Source of the DNA: CAZMXS01 sp964570325 | Lineage (GTDB): Bacteria > Verrucomicrobiota > Kiritimatiellia > CAIQIC01 > CAZMXS01 | NCBI GenBank assembly: GCA_964570325.1 | Contig: CAZMXS010000056.1 | Span: 1 to 31,403 of the forward strand | Direction: 5' to 3' | Length of the DNA: 31,403 nt | Shown here: positions 26,204 to 31,403 of the stretch, one piece after another | Layout of the letters: every line of letters begins with the position of its first letter | Numbering within the stretch: the stretch's first letter is position 1 | Notes under the pieces: generated by a model | The model's database searches: none | The model's input: the letters and a program-made list of their open reading frames with translations, nothing else | What the model was told of the DNA's origin: nothing | Translations under genes and position numbers: made by a program

Positions 26204-26231
26204 ATTATAGGCGCCCCCCGTCCGATTCCAA
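26204..26231 (-). promoter_or_regulatory. promoter of the PD-(D/E)XK nuclease gene
   Basis: On the minus strand TTGGAA (26231-26226) and a perfect TATAAT (26209-26204) are 16 bases apart. The expected start near 26197 leaves a leader of about 20 bases with GCGGGGA before the ATG at 26178. It lies in the 182-bp gap between this gene and the divergent kinase gene. Confidence 0.5.
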
Positions 26232-26360
26232 AAGCGAAATTAAAATTCTTTGTTCGCGGGCGCGGCCGGCATTTGGTATTGGATATCCGGTGTGGATAAG
26301 AGCCGGCCGGATGCCGGGCTCCGCTCGCAATTCAATAATCGAAAATCGCCTGGCGGCAAA

Positions 26361-29300
26361 ATGGCCTGGGAATCCCAAGAGAACATCGGGGATTACGAGA
26401 TTCTCGATCTGATCGGCACGGGCGCGCAGGGGCGGATCTACAAGGTCCGGTGCGTCAGCGACCGCAACCCAAACGTCAAACGCGACGAGGTGCTGGCGCT
26501 GAAGATGCTGAGCCTGCCCGGCCACGATGAAAAATCGCTCGAGCGCCTCCACCGCCAGGTCGAGATTCTGCGCCAGCTCCAGCACGACAGCATCGTCCGC
26601 TACCGCGACTCGTTCGTCTGGCACTCCGGCGAGTGGGACGAGTCCCAGTGCGTGGTCATGGAGCTGCTGGAGGGAGCAACGCTCCAGGAGGTGCTCAAAC
26701 GGCACCCGCGCGGCCTGCCATGGAAGCAGGCGAAGGCGATCATGGAACAGTGCCTCGCGGCGCTGATTCACACACGCGAACGCTCAATCGTCCACCGCGA
26801 TATCAAGCCCTCCAACATTTTCATCACCCATGCCGGCCAGGCCAAGTTGATTGACTTCGACGTCGCCCGCCAGGAGAACCAGGGGCAGGCCAGCACGATC
26901 GGCTACAAGGGGACGTTCGACTACATGGCGCCGGATTTCATCACCGAGCCGGAATTCCGCGGCGACGAATTATCCGACATTTTCAGCCTCGGCATCACCT
27001 TCTACCAGGCATTGACCGGTCGTCTGCCCTATCCCGGCCAGCAGCCGGAGGAGGAGTCGTCCGACCGGCGCAAGGAAAAGGATCCGGAGCGAACCACGCG
27101 CAACACGCTCTTTGAATACCTCGCGCGCTGGAAACCGGGCCAGGCGCCGCCGGAAATGCTGTTCGATCATCCGGTTTTCAAGAAGCTCAAATCGGTCAAA
27201 CCGTTCATCATCAAGTGTACCCGGCCCCAACGCGACCAGCGCTACCCGAGTTTCGCCGCAATGCTCGCCGACCTGCAGCGCATCGGGGTGCCCAGCCCCT
27301 GGCCGTGGCTGTCCGCGGCCGCCGCGCTGCTGCTGCTGGCGGGCGGCGGAGCGGCCGGGTGGTACTACTTCGCCGGGCCCGGCCGGGAGGCCCGGCTGCG
27401 CGATCAGGCGGAGCTGGCGCGCATTGACGAAATGGTCTTCAAGGCCGGCGCCGCCGCGCCGACGGAATCGTATGTTCGCGGCCTGTTGCTGGCCTTCGAC
27501 CAAATCGCGCAGACCCGCGCGGCCCGGCCGCACCTGCTCCGCGCGCTCGACCGGCAGCGGCAGGTGCTGGCGCGGCGCGCAGAGGCCCTGCCCGACTTGT
27601 TCCAAGCGGCGTTCAGCGATGCGCTGTACGCGGGGGATATTCCCGAAATCGAGCGGCTGATGAACACTTGGAAGCTGGTGGAGGCCGACGCCGGCCGGCT
27701 GGGCCTGAGCCAGACCGTGGCCCAGACCCAGATGTTCCGGATGCAGAATGAACTGGCCAACCGCGAGTTCATCCAGTTGGCGGAAAACATCGCGCGCGGC
27801 CTGCCGACGCCGATCGCCAGTGACGCCGACCTCGCGCAGACCGAGACGGCGGCCGGCGAGTACCTGCGCATGCGCGGCACGGACCGCCCGGGACTGCCGC
27901 GCGTCGAGCGCGAGCGCATCCTCGCGCCGCTGGCCGGCATGTTAGCCTCGAACGCCGCCGCTTATATCGCCGCCCGGCGTGACGCCGCCATGGCCCGGCT
28001 GGCCGCGAAGGAACCGGCGGATCGCGAGCAGGAAGCGTTGACGAGCCTGCCGGTCCGGGCGCCGAACCTGGTCACGCTGGCGCGGCCGGCCTTCGATGAG
28101 GCGCTGCGGATGCTCGGGGTGGCCGGGGCGCAGGTGGAGACCGACAACCGCATCGGCAACCTGCGCCGACAGGTCGCGGCGGCCCGGGGCGCCGCCGAGT
28201 TGGAATCCGCCGCAACCAGCCTGGTGCTGTTGCGGCAAACCGCCCAACCGGCGCCGGATGCCGCCAGCGTCCAAGCGGTTGAGGATGATATTCGTAACCG
28301 TTATGCGGCGCTGGCCCGTCAGTTGGCCGCCACCGCAAATGCGCACTACGAAGCTTTCGATCTGGCGCCTGGCGACGCCGCCGCCGGCGAGCTGGCCGCG
28401 TTTATCGCCAAAGTGCCCGATAAATATGGACGGCCTGAGCTACAGCCGCTGGTGGACGAATTACGGACCCGGCGCCAGACGGCGGAATCCCAGGCCGCCG
28501 CCGCCCGCCAGCAGGCCCGACTGGACCAATTGGCCAAGGCCCGCGCCACGCTGCAGGAGGAGCCGTTGCAATGGCCCCGGGCAGTGAAGGCTTTGGCCGC
28601 CGTCGACGCGGCGGCGCTGGCGGACCCGGATGTCCGCGCCCAGTGGAACCTGGCCGCAACCGAGCTGACGGGCAAGTTGCGCGCGCTAATCCTCCAGCGC
28701 GAACCCCTCGCCAACCGCGCCACGCGGCTCAAGCAAGCGGAACTGCTGCTCAATCTGCCGGACACCCGCGCCATCCTGACCGGGACGGTGCGCACGCTGC
28801 AGGATGAATGGACCGCCCAGAAAAAGACATTCCTGCTGCGGGTGGTGAACCGAACGGGAGTGCGGCTCAAGGTTTCCGGCCGCGGCATTGATGGCGCCGA
28901 ACTGGGCGACGGCACCACCCGCGATTTCCTGGTCCCGTACGACCCGGCCAATCCGGACTGGACACTGCGGGTGGAGGGACCGGACGGCTATAAACCATCC
29001 AGTCAGGTGCTCGGCTTGAGCGGTGGCGGCGCCCGCGAGCTGGTGCTGACCGGCATGGAACACGCCGCCCGGCGCGATACCGCGCCGACACCCCAGGCGC
29101 CCGCGGCGCAGCCGGCTGAAAAAACCGGCCCGCCCGCCGCTCCGGCCGCCGTGACCGCGACCCAACCCCGCCCGCCAGCCGCAGCGCCCAGCCCGGCCAC
29201 CACCGCCAAACCGGTTCCCGAGCCGCCGCGCACCGGCGTGCTGCGGGTGGTGTTGACACCGGCGGAAGCCAACTGCCTGCTGGACGGGCGCCGTATCCGG

Positions 29301-29480
29301 CCGGGGAACCTGGAATTGGAACCAGGGCGGTCCTATACGTTGAGCGCCGAGCTTTCCGGCTACGAGCCATTTCGCCAGCCGGTGCGCGTGGTGGCCGGAC
29401 GGACGAATGTGGTCGAGGTCTACCTCAAGAAGAAGGAACCTTCGTCTTTTTTTCGATGGACCCCGCCTGATGTCCGGTAG
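26361..29480 (+). CDS. transmembrane Ser/Thr protein kinase with PEGA domain
   Basis: A 1039-residue Hanks-type kinase. The start is set at ATG 26361, just before the kinase fold; no strong ribosome site is visible. The kinase domain spans about 12-300: glycine loop IGTGAQGRIYK, Lys48 in LALKML, Asp147 in VHRDIKPSN, and the magnesium motif as DFD (165-167) instead of DFG. The APE motif reads APD (MAPDF). A single membrane helix lies at about 313-333 (WLSAAAALLLLAGGGAAGWYYF). A long Ala/Arg-rich, probably helical extracytoplasmic region follows, then a Pro/Ala linker (about 900-955) and a C-terminal PEGA domain (about 960-1030, GVLRVVLTPAEANCLLDG). PEGA domains are beta modules on surface-exposed parts of bacterial kinases. 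Its 3' end overlaps the convergent radical SAM gene by 56 bp. Confidence 0.9.
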   Translation: MAWESQENIGDYEILDLIGTGAQGRIYKVRCVSDRNPNVKRDEVLALKMLSLPGHDEKSLERLHRQVEILRQLQHDSIVRYRDSFVWHSGEWDESQCVVMELLEGATLQEVLKRHPRGLPWKQAKAIMEQCLAALIHTRERSIVHRDIKPSNIFITHAGQAKLIDFDVARQENQGQASTIGYKGTFDYMAPDFITEPEFRGDELSDIFSLGITFYQALTGRLPYPGQQPEEESSDRRKEKDPERTTRNTLFEYLARWKPGQAPPEMLFDHPVFKKLKSVKPFIIKCTRPQRDQRYPSFAAMLADLQRIGVPSPWPWLSAAAALLLLAGGGAAGWYYFAGPGREARLRDQAELARIDEMVFKAGAAAPTESYVRGLLLAFDQIAQTRAARPHLLRALDRQRQVLARRAEALPDLFQAAFSDALYAGDIPEIERLMNTWKLVEADAGRLGLSQTVAQTQMFRMQNELANREFIQLAENIARGLPTPIASDADLAQTETAAGEYLRMRGTDRPGLPRVERERILAPLAGMLASNAAAYIAARRDAAMARLAAKEPADREQEALTSLPVRAPNLVTLARPAFDEALRMLGVAGAQVETDNRIGNLRRQVAAARGAAELESAATSLVLLRQTAQPAPDAASVQAVEDDIRNRYAALARQLAATANAHYEAFDLAPGDAAAGELAAFIAKVPDKYGRPELQPLVDELRTRRQTAESQAAAARQQARLDQLAKARATLQEEPLQWPRAVKALAAVDAAALADPDVRAQWNLAATELTGKLRALILQREPLANRATRLKQAELLLNLPDTRAILTGTVRTLQDEWTAQKKTFLLRVVNRTGVRLKVSGRGIDGAELGDGTTRDFLVPYDPANPDWTLRVEGPDGYKPSSQVLGLSGGGARELVLTGMEHAARRDTAPTPQAPAAQPAEKTGPPAAPAAVTATQPRPPAAAPSPATTAKPVPEPPRTGVLRVVLTPAEANCLLDGRRIRPGNLELEPGRSYTLSAELSGYEPFRQPVRVVAGRTNVVEVYLKKKEPSSFFRWTPPDVR

Positions 29481-31167
29481 GCTGGACGCGGGGTAAACCC
29501 GACGCCGCGCCGTTGGCTCGGTAGCGGGTGACGATGGTCGCGGGCTGCAAGGTGTCGCCGAACCAGCGCACGCGCAGATCCCAGCGCCGCGCAAGCAATT
29601 GCGCCCCCCAACGCATGCCCCGCTCAACCAGGGTGAGCGGCCCTAAAAGGCTCTGTTGCTCCGCGTCCAGCGCGCGCGCCCGGGCGCGTTCTTCCGCGTT
29701 GACCGCGTGGCGGGCCACCACCGGCAGGATGTGCGAATAGAGCCGCGCGCGGCGCGCCAGTTCCTGGCGGCGGGTCTCCAGGCAGGCATCGCGCGCCGGC
29801 ATTCCCGCCAGATGGCGGTAGCCGCGCAGGGCCGTTTCCGCCATTCGGTAGATGGAACTGGAATTGACCTCATAGTCCCGGCGAAATGCGTAGTCCAACC
29901 ACCGCTTGGCCTGACCGTCGGGAAAAGCCGGATGATTCCAGTTGAGGCAATTCTGCCCGTGCCATTCCTCGTAGGGCAAATCCGTCTTCAGCAGCCCGCG
30001 CGCTTTGTGATCCTCGTAGAGCCGCGTCACGGGCATGCCCGTGTAGAGCATGAACTGGACCAGATCGGTTCGCAGGCCGACGACATAGTCAATGTCGCGG
30101 GTGATATTCTCCGGCGTGTGGTGTTCCATGCAGAGCATCGCCGAACCGAGAACGGAGATGCCCCGGTCGCGCAGTTCGCGCACCAGCCGGGCGGTATCCA
30201 CGCCGGTGTTTTTGGCGTAGGCCGTGTCGTCCTCGGCCTCGACGCCAATCCAGAGCATCATCACCCCGAGCCGAACCATGTTGTCCACGCCGAACGCGGT
30301 GACAGCCTCGGCGGACGAGGAAATATAGAAACGGAACCAGCGCCGGTGTTTTTCCATTTCGGCCAGCAGTTCCAGGGCGCGGGTCCGCTCCTTCAGGAAG
30401 TTCTCATCCATGATGTAGAACTCGGGCGTGCCGCGCGCGTCGGCAATCCGGCAACACACCTCGAATATCTCGCGGCCGGTGCGCAAAAAGGGAACGTAGG
30501 CCTTCTCAAAGAAATGGGTCGTGCAACAAAAGTTGCAGCCGTTGACGCAGCCGAGGCCGGGAACCAGGATGCTGGGCGCCGCGCCGGGAATCGGGATGCC
30601 GAAGACATGCTCGCGCTCACTGCAGGGCAGGATCGGATGGATAAACGGGGCGTCCGGATCCTGTCCGAGGAACCGGCGCAACCAGCGGATGCCATCGCCG
30701 CGGACGACGTGGTCGCAAGGGATCAGTTTTTCCACGCCCTCGATCGCGGCGCCGTGGCCGCCGAGAATAATCAGCGCGCCGGGCGCATGCCGGCGGACGA
30801 GGCGCGCCATCTCACGGGCCTTGACGAAGTTAGGCGTAATGAACGAAATCCCGACGATGTCATAGCCTTTGCGAATCTCGCGGATGAAGCGCGCGCGGGA
30901 GGCGAGGTCAAGGATCGTGGTGTCGGCGTGGATGTTGGCCGCAATGAAGTAGAGGCCGAACGAGCGATGATGAAACCGGAAGGAGGCCGCGCCCTGCAGG
31001 CGGGTGACCTGGTTGTGGTACAGCTCCATCTTGTTTTCCTTGCGGCCAAAGGCGTCGTCCACGCCATAGGGGCCGAAGACACTGGCCAGCAGGATGCGCG
31101 GGGCCCGCCCCGGCTGGCTCCAGCGAGGCGCGCCCGCGTCCAGACGGTCTGCAACGGACGGGCTCAT
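29425..31167 (-). CDS. B12-binding-domain radical SAM protein
   Basis: A 580-residue enzyme of the class with an N-terminal cobalamin-binding-type Rossmann domain (YDIVGISFITPNFVKAREMA ... ALIILGGHG, about 80-165) and a radical SAM barrel. The 4Fe-4S ligands are Cys207, Cys211 and Cys214 in CVNGCNFC. FYIMDENFLKERTRALELL follows, as in BchE-like members. The classical DxHxxG cobalamin motif is not seen. The ATG at 31167 is chosen because promoter-like hexamers end nine bases upstream of it; a GTG at 31260 would add 31 residues. The substrate cannot be deduced: it stands alone, convergent with the kinase gene, and its last 18 codons lie inside that gene on the other strand. The C-terminal 150 residues are Arg/Ala-rich and unassigned. 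Confidence 0.88.
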   Translation of the reverse strand: MSPSVADRLDAGAPRWSQPGRAPRILLASVFGPYGVDDAFGRKENKMELYHNQVTRLQGAASFRFHHRSFGLYFIAANIHADTTILDLASRARFIREIRKGYDIVGISFITPNFVKAREMARLVRRHAPGALIILGGHGAAIEGVEKLIPCDHVVRGDGIRWLRRFLGQDPDAPFIHPILPCSEREHVFGIPIPGAAPSILVPGLGCVNGCNFCCTTHFFEKAYVPFLRTGREIFEVCCRIADARGTPEFYIMDENFLKERTRALELLAEMEKHRRWFRFYISSSAEAVTAFGVDNMVRLGVMMLWIGVEAEDDTAYAKNTGVDTARLVRELRDRGISVLGSAMLCMEHHTPENITRDIDYVVGLRTDLVQFMLYTGMPVTRLYEDHKARGLLKTDLPYEEWHGQNCLNWNHPAFPDGQAKRWLDYAFRRDYEVNSSSIYRMAETALRGYRHLAGMPARDACLETRRQELARRARLYSHILPVVARHAVNAEERARARALDAEQQSLLGPLTLVERGMRWGAQLLARRWDLRVRWFGDTLQPATIVTRYRANGAASGLPRVQPTGHQAGSIEKKTKVPSS

Positions 31168-31176
31168 AAAACGAAT

Positions 31177-31205
31177 AGCATAACGCAAGGCCGGTTGAAT
31201 GTTAA
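31177..31205 (-). promoter_or_regulatory. candidate promoter of the radical SAM gene
   Basis: On the minus strand TTAACA (31205-31200) and TATGCT (31182-31177) are 17 bases apart. The ATG at 31167 begins nine bases after the -10 hexamer with no ribosome site between, which fits a leaderless transcript. Confidence 0.45.
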
Positions 31206-31403
31206 ACCATGGATCGCATTTTTTCCGGGCCGGGGCACCCGGCGGCTCCGTGGGGAGCACCGTTTCGGCCCAGGCCGGTTCCGGCGACTTCGCATGAACT
31301 CCACGGTCGCTAATGGCGAATGACGAGCCTCAACACGTGCCGCTTCCTCTATTGAGTATTCACAATTAGAGTGACAACTAGTATGTGATAAGATAGGCTC
31401 CGG
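31206..31403. other. non-coding right edge, AT-rich end
   Basis: No credible gene lies here. The last 70 bases (about 31335-31403) are clearly more AT-rich than the rest of the window (TTGAGTATTCACAATTAGAG and following). They may be the regulatory region of a gene beyond the edge, but no complete promoter can be assigned. Confidence 0.4.

Overview
The window is GC-rich chromosomal DNA, almost completely coding, from a free-living Gram-negative-type bacterium. The gene families point to the PVC superphylum (Verrucomicrobiota / Kiritimatiellota / Lentisphaerota). These are a sulfatase-modifying-factor-fold secreted protein, a PEGA-domain Ser/Thr kinase, a secreted C13-type protease, a SWIM-SNF2 helicase, secreted proteins ending in a Tyr-rich tail module, and a small zinc ribbon next to a ZnuBC-like ABC pair. 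The taxon is inferred: no rRNA, tRNA or marker gene is present. I found no insertion sequence, phage gene, CRISPR array or RNA gene.

Layout, left to right. (1) 1-438 is non-coding and holds a 68-bp direct repeat present twice, 321 bp apart, each copy ending in GAGTAC-type hexamers. (2) 439-2973 (+) encodes a glycoamylase-like lipoprotein. (3) 3077-5761 (-) encodes a secreted C13/caspase-fold protease. (4) 5988-11483 (+) is a tightly overlapped operon: FIST sensor, GAF/PAS hybrid histidine kinase with receiver, and a CDF-type transporter lacking most of the usual metal-site residues. (5) 11779-13620 (-) is the most unusual gene: a secreted SUMF1/FGE-fold protein whose fold is interrupted by 20 consecutive DnaJ-like CxxCxGxG motifs. 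(6) 13928-15670 (+) encodes a secreted esterase carrying starch-binding modules. (7) 15707-17607 (-) is a zinc ribbon / ABC ATPase / ABC permease operon for Zn/Mn-type metal. (8) 17787-22256 (+) encodes a SWIM-SNF2 helicase and a four-helix membrane protein. (9) 22303-26178 (-) encodes a secreted pullulanase-type GH13 enzyme and a PD-(D/E)XK Fe-S nuclease. (10) 26361-29480 (+) encodes a transmembrane Ser/Thr kinase with a PEGA domain. (11) 29425-31167 (-) encodes a B12-type radical SAM enzyme whose 3' end overlaps the kinase gene.

Two themes recur. One is extracellular polysaccharide use: pullulanase, CBM20 esterase and glycoamylase/GH144-like lipoprotein. The other is metal biology: CDF-like protein, a 40-cysteine motif array in an exported protein, ZnuBC and a zinc ribbon, all within about 7 kb. 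Signalling genes (FIST/histidine kinase and Ser/Thr kinase) make up a third group. The best candidate for something undescribed is the SUMF-fold protein with the 20-motif cysteine array, with the FIST-kinase-degenerate CDF operon second.
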